Of a stretch of 64,000 nucleotides of DNA, positions 1 to 9,452 are shown piece by piece. The notes under the pieces were generated by a model. That model worked only from the letters and a program-made list of their open reading frames with translations, was not told the origin of the DNA and did no database searches. The position numbers were made by a program, and so were the translations under genes. The stretch is from Psychrosphaera saromensis (lineage in GTDB: Bacteria; Pseudomonadota; Gammaproteobacteria; Enterobacterales; Alteromonadaceae), in the NCBI RefSeq assembly GCF_002954545.1, contig NZ_MSCH01000003.1, forward strand, positions 3,482,789-3,546,788. Direction: 5' to 3'. Within the stretch, counting starts at the first letter, position 1. Each line of letters begins with the position of its first letter.

Positions 1-2538
1 TTGGTTACCCATACATAAATTACAACCAGGGCGTTCAAGGTACATGATGTTTTCGTACTTAGTACGAGCTACACCTTTAGGGTGTACATCATCAAATTCG
101 AAACCTGAGTATTTCTGTAGAATTTCCCAGTCACCTTCAGCTTTAAGCTCATCAACAATATTGTATGTTGGTGGCGCAATAACTAAAGGCGCTTTAAATG
201 ATACGCTGCCAGTTTGCTTTTCAATGTTACGTAACATTTGAGCAACAATTTGCATGTCACCTTTGTGAACCATACAAGAACCAACAAATGCTAAATCAAC
301 AGGTTTACCTTTGTAAAATGATACTGGACGAATAACATCATGCGTATAACGCTTAGATACATCGGCATTGTTTACATCAGGGTCAGCAACCATAGGCTCA
401 TCAATAGCGTCTAAGTCTACAACTACTTCTGCAAAGTACTTAGCATTATCGTCTGGCTTCAATGCTGGAACAGCACCAGATGTAATTTCTTTAATACGCT
501 TGTCAGCTAGAGCGATCAAACCGTTAAGAGTTTGCGCTTCATTGTCCATACCCTTGTCGATCATTATTTGGATACGGCTCTTAGCAAGTTCTAGAGACTT
601 AACTAACGTTTCATCATTTGAAATACAGATTGAAGCTTTAGCTTTCATTTCTGCAGTCCAGTCAGTGAACGTAAATGCTTGGTCAGCCATTAACGTACCA
701 ATATGCACTTCAATTACTCGGCCTTGGAAAACGTTATCGCCAAACTGCTTAAGCATTTGAGATTGAGTTGCGTGTACTACGTCACGGAAATCCATATATG
801 GTTTCATGTGACCTTTAAAAACAACTTTTACTGACTCAGGGATTGGCATAGTAGCTTCACCTGTAGCAAGTGCTAATGCAACCGTACCAGAGTCGGCACC
901 GAATGCTACGCCTTTAGACATACGAGTATGAGAGTCACCACCGATGATAATAGCTTGGTCATCAACAGTAAGGTCATTCAATACTTTATGAATAACGTCA
1001 GTCATTGCAAGGTAAACACCTTTAGGGTCACGTGCAGTGATAAGACCAAACTTATTCATGAAGCTCATTAATTTAGGAATATTAGCTTGTGCTTTACTAT
1101 CCCAAACTGAAGCTGTGTGACAACCAGATTGGTAAGCACCATCAACAATAGGAGATATAACCATGGCGGCCATAGACTCTAATTCTTGAGACGTCATTAA
1201 GCCCGTTGTATCTTGAGAACCAACAATATTAACGGTTACTCGAACATCCGAACCTGCATGAAGAGCTTCTTCAGATGCAACACCAACAGAGTTTTTATTA
1301 AATATTTTTTCAACAGCTGTAAGACCTTGGTCTGGAATTGAAATTTCTTTAGAAGGAGCAAATACTGGCTCCAATGCTACGCCAAGAGTTTCAGCTGCAA
1401 AGCTTTGTAGTTTTTTACCAAAGACGATAGCGTAAGAGCCACCCGCTTTCATAAATTCAACAGATTGTGGAGTGAAAGCTGAAGATACGTCAACAAGTTC
1501 TTTGTCGCCGTTATATAGCTTTTTCTCTTTAGTATTAATAGTAAGTACTGTGCCTGTTTCTACAGAATATACTTGCTCAAGTACTGGGTCACCACTGTCG
1601 TTAAGAACCGTCTTACCGTTTGCATCAACTTTCTTAACCCAGTTTTTAAGGTCAAGACCAATACCGCCAGTTACGCCAACCGTTGTTAAAAAGATTGGTG
1701 AAATACCGTTAGTACCAGCAACAACTGGTGCAAAGTTAACGAATGGAATATAAGGACTCGCTTGCTCACCTGCCCATAATGCAACGTTATTAACGCCTGA
1801 CATACGAGATGAACCAACGCCCATAGTGCCTTTTTCAGCGATTAACATCACTTTTTTGCCTGGGTATTGTTTTTGAAGATCTTGGATTTCTGTTTGCGCT
1901 TCAGGAGAAATCAAGCACTTACCATGTAATTCACGGTCTGAACGAGAGTGCGCTTGATTACCTGGAGATAATAAATCGGTAGAGATATCGCCTTCACCAG
2001 CAATATAAGTAACAACATCGATTTTTTCAGGAATTTCAGGAAGCTTGGTAAAGAACTCAGCTTTTGCATAACTTTCAAGAATAGCTTTAGCAATAACATT
2101 GCCAGCTTTATAAGCAGCTTCAAGACGGTCAGTGTCAGCTTCGTATAAAAATACTTGAGTCTCTAATACCTCAGCAGCAGGTTTTGCTACCGCTTCATTA
2201 TCAGATAACGCTAAATCTAGAAGAACCTTAATTGAAGGTCCGCCTTTCATATGAGATAACAATTCAAAAGCAAACGTTGGAGTAATTTCTGCAACAACAG
2301 ATTCCCCAAGAATGATTTCTTTTAAGAACTCTGCTTTAACACCAGCAGCGCTAGTTGTACCTGGAAGCGTGTTGTATATGAAGAACTTTAATGAGTCTTC
2401 ACGATATTGGTTTCCAGTTTCTTTGATCTGGGCAATAATTTCAGATAATAACTCTGCGTTATCAATTGGCATAGGCGCCAATCCCAGGTCATTTTTACGA
2501 CTTTCAATTTCCGCTAAATATTCTAAATACAGGCTCAT
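1..2538 (-). CDS. acnB: Aconitate hydratase B, C-terminus cut by window edge
   Basis: Bifunctional aconitase / 2-methylisocitrate dehydratase of the TCA and methylcitrate cycles, cytosolic, with a 4Fe-4S cluster. The reading frame runs from ATG at 2538 to the first base with no stop: 846 codons are visible, against about 865 in the E. coli protein, so only some 20 C-terminal residues are missing. The N-terminal HEAT-like domain (MSLYLEYLAEIESRK) is typical of AcnB and absent from AcnA. The Fe-S cysteines are visible as GSCM and, near the left edge, the CNLCMGNQ motif. It stands alone here; no partner gene is in view. Identification is by recognition of the family sequence. Confidence 0.97.
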   Translation of the reverse strand, partial: MSLYLEYLAEIESRKNDLGLAPMPIDNAELLSEIIAQIKETGNQYREDSLKFFIYNTLPGTTSAAGVKAEFLKEIILGESVVAEITPTFAFELLSHMKGGPSIKVLLDLALSDNEAVAKPAAEVLETQVFLYEADTDRLEAAYKAGNVIAKAILESYAKAEFFTKLPEIPEKIDVVTYIAGEGDISTDLLSPGNQAHSRSDRELHGKCLISPEAQTEIQDLQKQYPGKKVMLIAEKGTMGVGSSRMSGVNNVALWAGEQASPYIPFVNFAPVVAGTNGISPIFLTTVGVTGGIGLDLKNWVKKVDANGKTVLNDSGDPVLEQVYSVETGTVLTINTKEKKLYNGDKELVDVSSAFTPQSVEFMKAGGSYAIVFGKKLQSFAAETLGVALEPVFAPSKEISIPDQGLTAVEKIFNKNSVGVASEEALHAGSDVRVTVNIVGSQDTTGLMTSQELESMAAMVISPIVDGAYQSGCHTASVWDSKAQANIPKLMSFMNKFGLITARDPKGVYLAMTDVIHKVLNDLTVDDQAIIIGGDSHTRMSKGVAFGADSGTVALALATGEATMPIPESVKVVFKGHMKPYMDFRDVVHATQSQMLKQFGDNVFQGRVIEVHIGTLMADQAFTFTDWTAEMKAKASICISNDETLVKSLELAKSRIQIMIDKGMDNEAQTLNGLIALADKRIKEITSGAVPALKPDDNAKYFAEVVVDLDAIDEPMVADPDVNNADVSKRYTHDVIRPVSFYKGKPVDLAFVGSCMVHKGDMQIVAQMLRNIEKQTGSVSFKAPLVIAPPTYNIVDELKAEGDWEILQKYSGFEFDDVHPKGVARTKYENIMYLERPGCNLCMGNQ

Positions 2539-2656
2539 TCGATACTCTCTATGATCATAAAGTGCTATTGATAAAGGCATTACCATAGTCAATTGGGACA
2601 CTATTATAGATGCCACATCGAATAAAAGGAATGGCTTGCAGTATAAATATTATAAA

Positions 2657-2683
2657 CCGCGTGAATAGGTGATATTCACACGG
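2657..2683 (-). terminator. Probable terminator of the HvfA-type gene
   Basis: Imperfect hairpin about 85 bases past the stop of the small Cys-rich gene. Arms CCGCGTGAATA and TATTCACACGG have one bulged or mismatched base and a 5-base loop. On the minus strand it is followed by a T-rich stretch (TTTATAATATT). Convincing as a stem, moderate as a terminator. Confidence 0.5.
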
Positions 2684-2766
2684 CTTATAATTCAGATTTT
2701 ATAGGTGTTGCGTACAACATTTCAAAGCTTATTCCATTTAATTAAATGAAATTTATAAAAGAGTAC

Positions 2767-3132
2767 TTACTTTGAAGTACCACATTTACCTTCGCCACAT
2801 TTAGCTTCTTTCTTAGCTTTATCGCCAGTTTTCGCTTTTTTGTCTGCGCCACATTTGCCTTCGCCACACTTAGCTTCTTTTTTAGCTTTCTTGTCTGCGC
2901 CGCATTTACCTTCACCACATTTAGCTTCTTTTTTAGCTTTTTTGTCTGCGCCGCATTTGCCTTCGCCACACTTAGCTTCTTTCTCTGCTTTGTCCGTTTC
3001 TGGCTCAGAAACTTCATAACCAGATGATAATTCTTGGTACTGGAATTGAGCAGCTTGAACACTTGTGATTGATGCTACGCCGATTGCTGCTATACCCATT
3101 GCTACTAAAGTTGTTTTCTTTAATGTTTTCAT
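2767..3132 (-). CDS. hvfA: HvfA-type secreted Cys-rich RiPP precursor (EGKCG repeats)
   Basis: 121 residues. Residues 1-27 form a signal peptide (MKTLKK, hydrophobic core, cleavage likely after VQA). Residues 52-118 hold four copies of EAKCGEGKCG linked by Lys/Ala spacers (ADKKAKK), giving eight Cys at 55, 60, 72, 77, 89, 94, 112 and 117. EGKCG motifs are the sites where the MNIO enzyme HvfB with HvfC converts Cys to copper-binding oxazolone/thioamide groups in the Haemophilus influenzae virulence factor HvfA; the bufferin precursors are related. The start at 3132 is preferred over an upstream in-frame start because it gives a clean signal peptide and is preceded by AAGGG. No maturation genes are adjacent; an hvfB-hvfC pair lies at 61266-62881. 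Probably a periplasmic or secreted copper ligand; the function is inferred from the family. A Lys-rich histone-like protein is the main alternative, made unlikely by the signal peptide. Confidence 0.82.
   Translation of the reverse strand: MKTLKKTTLVAMGIAAIGVASITSVQAAQFQYQELSSGYEVSEPETDKAEKEAKCGEGKCGADKKAKKEAKCGEGKCGADKKAKKEAKCGEGKCGADKKAKTGDKAKKEAKCGEGKCGTSK
2779..2979 (-). repeat. Four in-frame Cys-motif repeats
   Basis: Coding repeat of 51 bases (17 residues), three times in succession and a fourth after a 6-residue insertion (TGDKAK). Each unit carries one EAKCG and one EGKCG. The copies differ at synonymous positions, so the amino acid motif is conserved rather than freshly duplicated. 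Confidence 0.9.
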
Positions 3133-3385
3133 ATTATTTTCTACCCTTGTTTTATATAAGTTATTACAGTCCCTAATTAGACCTTGAACACTCAAAATAA
3201 ATTTCACTTTTAATTAATACCTGTTTTATTAATGAATTGGTACTTAATTAATAAGCTAAAATTTATTTAAAAAATCGAAGTAGCTGGCTTTATTACTTTC
3301 AATTATTAATCAGCTAAATTAACTATAGTCAAAATTTTAAAACTTTGTCTATACTCAAAAATGAAAGAAGAACAGGAGTTCACTT

Positions 3386-3883
3386 ATGATTTTTGACAGC
3401 TTAAATACGTCATTTAGAGACAGCATGTCTGGCTTATATAACGAAGAATATTTCACTGAAGTATTTCAACGAGAATGGCATCGGATGCTAAGAGAAAGCG
3501 ATACTTTATCTATCATCATGGTTCACCCTCATTTAGATATTGATGATCCTAACGACCAAGCATCATTTAAATTAATATCTGAAATTGTAGAGTCGTCTAT
3601 AAAGCGAGCTTCTGATATTGCTTGTCGTTTTCAATCAAACCAAATTGCAATTGGCTTGTTCAATCTAGATCCACAGGGGACAGAAAAAATCATTAAAAGG
3701 ATCATTGATTCTTTAGACCCACAATCATCTGCACTTTTTGAACATGTGAATATCTCCATTGGCGCAGTTAATGTTTTACCTAACAGCCAACTGCATATAG
3801 ATAAAATTTTTCAACGCACTGAAATATTAGCCGACATGGCCCAATTAAAAGGTAAAAACACTTACCAATGTGAATCGCTTTAA
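3386..3883 (+). CDS. Degenerate GGDEF-domain protein
   Basis: 165 residues, a lone GGDEF fold with no sensor domain. The entry motif DSMSGLYNEEYF (residues 12-23) matches the DxLTGLxNRRxF start of diguanylate cyclases. Where the active loop should read RFGGDEF, the sequence is RFQSNQIAIG (residues 81-90), and the first metal-binding aspartate region is also altered. It therefore cannot be an ordinary cyclase. It may bind c-di-GMP or GTP, or act through protein contacts; this is inference. ATG at 3386 is preceded by a good AGGAG. It is transcribed away from the hvfA-type gene, and ends at a strong bidirectional terminator shared with tyrS. Confidence 0.75.
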   Translation: MIFDSLNTSFRDSMSGLYNEEYFTEVFQREWHRMLRESDTLSIIMVHPHLDIDDPNDQASFKLISEIVESSIKRASDIACRFQSNQIAIGLFNLDPQGTEKIIKRIIDSLDPQSSALFEHVNISIGAVNVLPNSQLHIDKIFQRTEILADMAQLKGKNTYQCESL

Positions 3884-3920
3884 GACTCGTCCAAAACACA
3901 AACTAACTATTTCAAATAAC

Positions 3921-3958
3921 AAAAAAGCCGATAACTAGCATCTAGTTATCGGCTTTTT
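3921..3958. terminator. Bidirectional terminator between the GGDEF gene and tyrS
   Basis: Perfect 12-bp stem (GCCGATAACTAG, 3-base loop) flanked by A6 on the left and T5 on the right, so it works on both strands for the two convergent genes. Confidence 0.93.
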
Positions 3959-4001
3959 ATTTAACAATTAATTGCTAATGTAAATCGGGTATAAAAATAG
4001 A

Positions 4002-5201
4002 TTAAACCAGTTTGATTTTGCCAAACTTACGTTTACCTACCTGATAAATATCTTCACTGCCTAATTCAATAATTAATTTAGTGTCTTCAATTTTATCTTT
4101 ACCGTTTAACTTAACCGCACCTTGTTTGATCATACGGTTAGCTTCTGAGGTACTCGCAACTAAACCAGCTTCTTTTAACAAATTAGTTAATGGCATTGGC
4201 TCACCAGCGGTCACGGTGAATTCTGGAATTTCATCTGGCAATGCATTCTTTTGGAAACGCTTAATGAAATCTTGATGAGCTTGTTCAGCATCATCATCAC
4301 TGTGAAAACGTGCAATTAACTCTTTAGCAAGGTCAATTTTAAAGTCTCTTGGATTTGCGCCCGCTTCAGCTTTGGCTTTTAACTCTGCAATTTCAGTTAA
4401 TGGACGGAAGCTTAGTAATTCATAATAACGCCACATCAACTCGTCAGAGATAGACATAACTTTACCAAACATATCGTTTGGTGCATCAGTAATACCAATA
4501 TAGTTATTCAGTGACTTAGACATTTTCTGAACGCCATCAAGGCCTTCTAAAAGTGGCATCATCAATACAGTTTGTTGACGTTGGCCTTCTTCTTTTTGTA
4601 GTTCACGACCCATTAACAAGTTAAAACGTTGGTCCGTTCCACCAAGCTCTACATCCGCTTTAAGTGCCACAGAATCCCAACCTTGAACTAACGGATATAA
4701 AAATTCGTGAATCGCAATTGGCTGTCCACCAGCATAACGTTTTTTAAAGTCATCACGCTCAAGCATACGTGCAACGGTTTGACGAGCAGCAAGCTTGATC
4801 ATATCTGCAGCACTAAATTGGTCAAACCAAGTTGAGTTAAACGCCACTGTGGTTTTAGCAGGATCTAATATTTTAAACACTTGTTCTTTATAAGTTTCAG
4901 CATTTTTAAGTACGTCTTCTTTTGACAAAGGCTTACGTGTCACGTTTTTACCCGTTGGATCGCCAATTAGTCCGGTGAAGTCACCAATCAAAAATATAAC
5001 TTCATGACCTAGGTCTTGAAAGGTTTTTAATTTATTGATTAATACCGTGTGACCTAAATGCAGATCGGGAGCTGTTGGATCAAAGCCTGCTTTGATTTTA
5101 AGAGGTTTACCCTCTTTCAATTTGGCGATTAAATCGTCTTCTGGCAAGATCTGGTCTGAACCACGTTTAATTTCTGCTAATGCTTGAGTTATATCTGTCA
5201 T
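4002..5201 (-). CDS. tyrS: Tyrosyl-tRNA synthetase
   Basis: Class I aminoacyl-tRNA synthetase charging tRNA-Tyr in the cytosol. 399 residues, the length of the TyrRS type often called TyrZ. HLGH signature at residues 48-51, KMSKS at 226-230, tyrosine-pocket region GGTDQRFN at about 187-194, and an S4 RNA-binding domain in the last 65 residues. ATG at 5201. It is monocistronic, bounded downstream by a bidirectional terminator. No T-box or other leader is evident upstream. Confidence 0.97.
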   Translation of the reverse strand: MTDITQALAEIKRGSDQILPEDDLIAKLKEGKPLKIKAGFDPTAPDLHLGHTVLINKLKTFQDLGHEVIFLIGDFTGLIGDPTGKNVTRKPLSKEDVLKNAETYKEQVFKILDPAKTTVAFNSTWFDQFSAADMIKLAARQTVARMLERDDFKKRYAGGQPIAIHEFLYPLVQGWDSVALKADVELGGTDQRFNLLMGRELQKEEGQRQQTVLMMPLLEGLDGVQKMSKSLNNYIGITDAPNDMFGKVMSISDELMWRYYELLSFRPLTEIAELKAKAEAGANPRDFKIDLAKELIARFHSDDDAEQAHQDFIKRFQKNALPDEIPEFTVTAGEPMPLTNLLKEAGLVASTSEANRMIKQGAVKLNGKDKIEDTKLIIELGSEDIYQVGKRKFGKIKLV

Positions 5202-5317
5202 CTTCTACTACAAAGGCACTTGGCCAATAAATTCATGTGAGGTAATGCCAGAAGTTTACTGGATATTAGCCAATAAAGTAACCTAGCTAGATTAAAAATT
5301 TGAATTAAAATGACAGA

Positions 5318-5347
5318 ATAAAAAAAGCTAGTTACATGAACTAGCTT
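5318..5347 (-). terminator. Terminator of the S10 peptidase gene
   Basis: Perfect 9-bp stem (AAGCTAGTT, 5-base loop) followed on the minus strand by a run of seven Ts. It lies about 75 bases past the peptidase stop. Confidence 0.85.
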
Positions 5348-5375
5348 AGTTTGGTTTAGTTTAATTTAGTGTCTA

Positions 5376-5416
5376 TTTACCTTTGGGGTTTAACGGCAAG
5401 GTTAACCAAAGGTAAA
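5376..5416. repeat. Inverted repeat past the S10 peptidase gene
   Basis: Arms TTTACCTTTGG and CCAAAGGTAAA are perfect over 11 bases around a 19-base loop. It is only 6 bases past the peptidase stop and precedes the real terminator. It may protect the mRNA 3' end; role unknown. Confidence 0.6.
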
Positions 5417-5422
5417 TCCTTA

Positions 5423-6940
5423 TTAATATTTAGCGGGTTGGTTTTTAGCCGGTAGTGAGTTTAAGATAAATTCACGTACATCTTGGTTAGACTTTTCTAA
5501 GTCTTCATAACGTAAATACATCATGTGACCACTGCGGTAACCTTTAAATGATAAACGGTCTTTCATGATAGAGCTTCTGTCTAACTGCCACATTGTATAT
5601 TTTGCATCAAAGTAGTTAGTCGCACCATCATAATAACCAGATTGGATCATGACATTTAAGTATGGATTTTGCGCCATTGCTTGACGTAAATTTTCACCCG
5701 TTTTGTTACGGCTTCTATCCCAAGGATGAACAGGACCAAACATGTTGTATTTCAAATCCGTTTTGTAATTTAACTCTTCTGATAAGTAATGGTTCATCGC
5801 TGGCGTAAAGCTGTGTAACCAAGACGTTAGCTCAGCATTATAATCTGGACGAGAACCTGTGGCTTTTTCATCAATGCCCAAATAACGCGAATCTAAACGA
5901 CCAACCGTTTGATTACGGCTTCTTAATAGCTCTTTCCAAAAGTAAGAGGTATCTATATCTAAGTTACTGCGTAGAACTTCATCTACCGATAAACCAGAAT
6001 AATAGGAAACTTTCTCAGCTATTTTTTGTTTCTCGTCAGCATCAATAAATCCACCGCGAGCCAATGCTGGCAGGTATTCATTTAGCGTAAACTGCTCAAC
6101 TTCTGGTAATAACTGATCTAAATCTTTGTTCTGTAATTCACTTGTTAATGCTTTGTGATACCAAGCGGTGGCTGCAAAATAAGGTAAGCGGTTTGCTTGC
6201 TCAACAACACCTTCACGCATAATACCTAACTCAGTAGGAGAGACTAAAATAACACCGTTAACATACATCCACTGTTGTTTTTGTAGCTCTAGCGCTAAAC
6301 CTGAAACACGAGTAGTCCCATAGCTTTCACCAATTAAAAACTTAGGCGAACGCCAGCGCTCATTTCTACTAACAAAGCTATTTACCCACTCGGCTAAATA
6401 TTTAATGTCGGCGTTAACACCAAAAAACATTTTCTTCTGTTTGTCTTTTGAAGGTAACTTGCCGTCTTTATCTTTAAGTACACGTGAATAACCGGTATTT
6501 ACCGGATTTACATAAACAATGTCGGCTACATCTAAGATAGAGAATTCGTTAGTTTTTACTCCGTAAGGTTGTAAAGGATAACCTTCAGAGTCAACGTTCA
6601 ATACTCTAGGTCCGGTATAAGCAATATGCATCCATACCGATGCAGAACCAGGCCCGCCATTAAACGAGATAACCAATGGACGAGTGCTCTTATCTTTTAC
6701 ATCAGAGCGTTGGTAATAAGTATAAAATAAGCTGGCCGTTGCATTACCTTCCTCATCCCATACAGGTTGAGTGCCGGTCGTTGCGGTATACCCCACTTTT
6801 TTGCCGTTGATTTTAATGCTGTGTTTAGTAACAACAGAATCATCCGCTTTGATAACACGTGCATTTTCATCTATTGCTAGCGCGTGTGATAAAGGTGATG
6901 TAAGCAAAAATAAGCTAACAATAACAAGTATCTTTTTCAT
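5423..6940 (-). CDS. Secreted serine carboxypeptidase-like protein (peptidase family S10)
   Basis: 505 residues. Signal peptide at residues 1-22. The family oxyanion motif NGGPGSAS is at 94-101, and the nucleophile serine lies in GESYG (204-208, Ser206). A later Asp (SGYYDGATNYFD region) and a His in the C-terminal YRSGHMMYL complete the expected triad. Family members cleave C-terminal residues at acid pH; the bacterial members are periplasmic or exported and their substrates are mostly unknown. Monocistronic, with its own terminator. ATG at 6940 has GGAC upstream. One of three exported peptidases in the window (with the M14 and M28 enzymes), consistent with a protein-degrading heterotroph. 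Confidence 0.9.
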   Translation of the reverse strand: MKKILVIVSLFLLTSPLSHALAIDENARVIKADDSVVTKHSIKINGKKVGYTATTGTQPVWDEEGNATASLFYTYYQRSDVKDKSTRPLVISFNGGPGSASVWMHIAYTGPRVLNVDSEGYPLQPYGVKTNEFSILDVADIVYVNPVNTGYSRVLKDKDGKLPSKDKQKKMFFGVNADIKYLAEWVNSFVSRNERWRSPKFLIGESYGTTRVSGLALELQKQQWMYVNGVILVSPTELGIMREGVVEQANRLPYFAATAWYHKALTSELQNKDLDQLLPEVEQFTLNEYLPALARGGFIDADEKQKIAEKVSYYSGLSVDEVLRSNLDIDTSYFWKELLRSRNQTVGRLDSRYLGIDEKATGSRPDYNAELTSWLHSFTPAMNHYLSEELNYKTDLKYNMFGPVHPWDRSRNKTGENLRQAMAQNPYLNVMIQSGYYDGATNYFDAKYTMWQLDRSSIMKDRLSFKGYRSGHMMYLRYEDLEKSNQDVREFILNSLPAKNQPAKY

Positions 6941-7095
6941 GTTTTGTCCATAAGTTAATTATTTGAAGCTGTGTATTTACAAAGTCTTTTGCAACGCACA
7001 TTTATAACCTGTATTTACAAGCAGAACTTATAACGAATAAGCAATAAATTCGCGTTTATACGTTGATTAGCATTATTCCAACGGTCAATTACATT

Positions 7096-8544
7096 TTAAC
7101 TTATGTATAAGTTTTGAAACTCTTCTAACGCAAACTGATCTGTCATGCCGCTGATATTGTCTTGTATTAACCGACTGCGGTAATAAAACTCATGGACTTT
7201 AAAGTCAGGTTTATTGTGTAAAGGCAACAAGGCTTGTTGATAAGCTTTCAAGTGTTTCTTAGGCAGACGTTTGTATAATCTAGCTTCAATTAAACCGCCC
7301 TTGTCTTCACCGGAAACCATTTTAGTAAAGGCTTCTGTTTGCATTAACAACAAAGGTTCGTACGCATCTAACAATCCAGTGATTATTCGGTAACCTTGTA
7401 ACTCTTTGGTTTCCACTTCATTGGTACTAAAAATATGGGTGATGGCAACTTCTTTAAACGTGCTGATCATATGATGGAATAAACTGCCATCTTCTAACAA
7501 GGCACGGTTTAGTTCGCCGTCGTACACCTGTTGAATATTATCAATAAAACTAGACGCAGCATGTTCAACTAAGGCATGTATTAATTGAACTCGTAACCAA
7601 ACAAAAAACTCATGGGTTTTATTAATCGGTTCTTTATCCGCACGAGATAATGCGTAATCAACCGCTTGTTGAAAGCTTTTACCGCGTAAAAATGCTGTGT
7701 CTGCCTGGTTATCACTTACACGTGTAAAAGTAGTAATTAGGTGTTCAGCTAATTGTTTACAGTTTAATAAGCCTTTTTCTACTCCATCTTCGATATCCGC
7801 TAGACAATAACTAATGTCATCTGCCGCTTCCATTAAATAAGCCAGAGGAAAACGATGCCCTGGTTTTATTTCAAGATGTTCACTCAACAAGGTAATGTCT
7901 TCTAATTCAGAATAATAAAAGCCTACTTTTTTCTTTAAATACGACAGCGGCTTTTCTTTGTCTGGACGCATATCCAAACCACAACGTGTGTATTTTAAAA
8001 TACTGGCAGCTTGAGAGTATGTAAGGTTTAGTTTTAGTAAACTGAAGATGATGCGAAAAGCTTGAGCGTTACCCTCAAAGCTTTTTAATTCTTGTTTTAT
8101 TTGCAGCGACAACATTTTATTGTCCGCTTGGCTGAACAACACATGTTTATCTAAATGTTTAGTGAACCAATGATTAATTGCAGCTTCGCCAAAATGGCCA
8201 AAAGGCGGATTGCCAATATCATGCATCAAACAAGACATTTCCACTAAGCTTTCAATTTCTCTTTCTAGCTCAGACAAACCATATTTTTTGGCGTCATCAC
8301 CTAGCTTTTTAAATATAGTTCTGACGATATGGCGACCCGTTTGTTGTACTTCCAACGAATGCGTTAAACGGCTGCGTACCGCTGAGTTACGCTCTAGGGG
8401 AAATACTTGAGTCTTTTGCTGCAAACGTCTAATAGCAGCAGATTGAATAATGCGACCGCGATCACTTTCAAATTGATCAGATACATTCGCATTCGAATTG
8501 TTGTTGTATCGGCGTGTTGCGTTTATTTTCTTAGAAAAATCCAT
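7096..8544 (-). CDS. dgt: dGTP triphosphohydrolase (HD superfamily)
   Basis: Hydrolyses dGTP (or other dNTPs) to the nucleoside and triphosphate, trimming the dNTP pool. 482 residues. The HD metal site is visible as His in SRLTHSLEV (about 62) and LMHDIGNPPFGHFGE (HD at 108-109). The N-terminal DRGRIIQSAAIRRLQQKTQVFPL is the family signature. Length suits the E. coli-type Dgt rather than the shorter dGTPase-like proteins. It is divergent from yigZ with a 159-base spacer. Confidence 0.93.
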   Translation of the reverse strand: MDFSKKINATRRYNNNSNANVSDQFESDRGRIIQSAAIRRLQQKTQVFPLERNSAVRSRLTHSLEVQQTGRHIVRTIFKKLGDDAKKYGLSELEREIESLVEMSCLMHDIGNPPFGHFGEAAINHWFTKHLDKHVLFSQADNKMLSLQIKQELKSFEGNAQAFRIIFSLLKLNLTYSQAASILKYTRCGLDMRPDKEKPLSYLKKKVGFYYSELEDITLLSEHLEIKPGHRFPLAYLMEAADDISYCLADIEDGVEKGLLNCKQLAEHLITTFTRVSDNQADTAFLRGKSFQQAVDYALSRADKEPINKTHEFFVWLRVQLIHALVEHAASSFIDNIQQVYDGELNRALLEDGSLFHHMISTFKEVAITHIFSTNEVETKELQGYRIITGLLDAYEPLLLMQTEAFTKMVSGEDKGGLIEARLYKRLPKKHLKAYQQALLPLHNKPDFKVHEFYYRSRLIQDNISGMTDQFALEEFQNLYIS

Positions 8545-8703
8545 AGTTCAAACTGCTGTTATTTTGTAATAAAGGCAGTCTACCCGCAAACCATGTGATT
8601 GAATAGTGGTTAAAAATCCGAGTTCAAATCTAACCGCAAAACATGCGATACTAGCCTCACTTGTCATAAATGAATTTCATTTCAATTTTAAATAGAGCTT
8701 TAT

Positions 8704-9318
8704 ATGACCCGCTTCACTTTAGATAAGGTATGTAAAAACACCTTAGAGATCAAAAAGAGTCAGTTTATTACCTGGTTAATTCCTATCAATGATCAACAAA
8801 GTAATAAACAAGAAGTGAAGGATTATATTCAACAAGCAAAAAATGAATATCCAGATGCTCGCCACCATTGCTGGGCTTATATTATGGGCGCGAATCCAAA
8901 CTCAATGACCGCAGCCATGTCTGACGACGGAGAGCCTTCCGGCACCGCTGGCAAACCTATGTTAAATGTTCTGCAACATAAGCCGGTGGATAATATCCTA
9001 GCCATTGTCATTCGTTATTTTGGCGGTATAAAATTGGGCGCAGGCGGATTAGTCAGAGCGTATTCGCAAGCGGTAGAGCAATGTTTCTCTATTGCCGATT
9101 TAGTGCCTGTCATTGAAAAACACACATTAACTGTTCAGGTGCCATTTTCTGATGAACAGTGGCTCAGACATCATGTAGAAAAAAATGAGGGTGACATAAT
9201 AAACACTCAATATTCAGATTTAGTGACCATAGAAATAAGCCTACCGAAAAGTAATTTTAATGTCATAAAAGAGTCATTGAACAGTCGCAGTTATGTATAT
9301 AAACTCGCGGACGATTAG
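8704..9318 (+). CDS. yigZ: YigZ/IMPACT-family protein
   Basis: 204 residues, the usual length of bacterial YigZ. The N-terminal UPF0029 domain shows the family blocks ARHHCWAY, DDGEPSGTAGKP and RYFGGIKLGAGGLVRAY. The C-terminal domain is the DUF1949 ferredoxin-like fold. The eukaryotic IMPACT relative regulates Gcn2; the bacterial role is unsettled, with a link to ribosome or nucleic acid binding. ATG at 8704, shortly downstream of the divergent dgt promoter region. Confidence 0.93.
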   Translation: MTRFTLDKVCKNTLEIKKSQFITWLIPINDQQSNKQEVKDYIQQAKNEYPDARHHCWAYIMGANPNSMTAAMSDDGEPSGTAGKPMLNVLQHKPVDNILAIVIRYFGGIKLGAGGLVRAYSQAVEQCFSIADLVPVIEKHTLTVQVPFSDEQWLRHHVEKNEGDIINTQYSDLVTIEISLPKSNFNVIKESLNSRSYVYKLADD

Positions 9319-9452
9319 CCTGTTCAATTAGTATTTTGGCTTAATATTAAGAGCAGTTAGTTATATTAATTAAAAATTAAATAAAAAATTTGAAAAGTGA
9401 TCTAAGATCATCCGGTCTCGTATAATTAGTATTAAAATTAAATGGTTTGTTT

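Noticed and set aside
2742..3062. A 106-residue minus-strand frame with repeats of KKLNVAKVNAAQT type
   Set aside because: It is a shadow of the HvfA-type gene in another frame; the repetition is caused by the coding repeat itself. The real frame has a signal peptide and family motifs.
3080..3207. Upstream start for the HvfA-type gene, giving 146 residues
   Set aside because: The extra 25 residues precede a clear signal peptide that begins at 3132, and AAGGG precedes that ATG.
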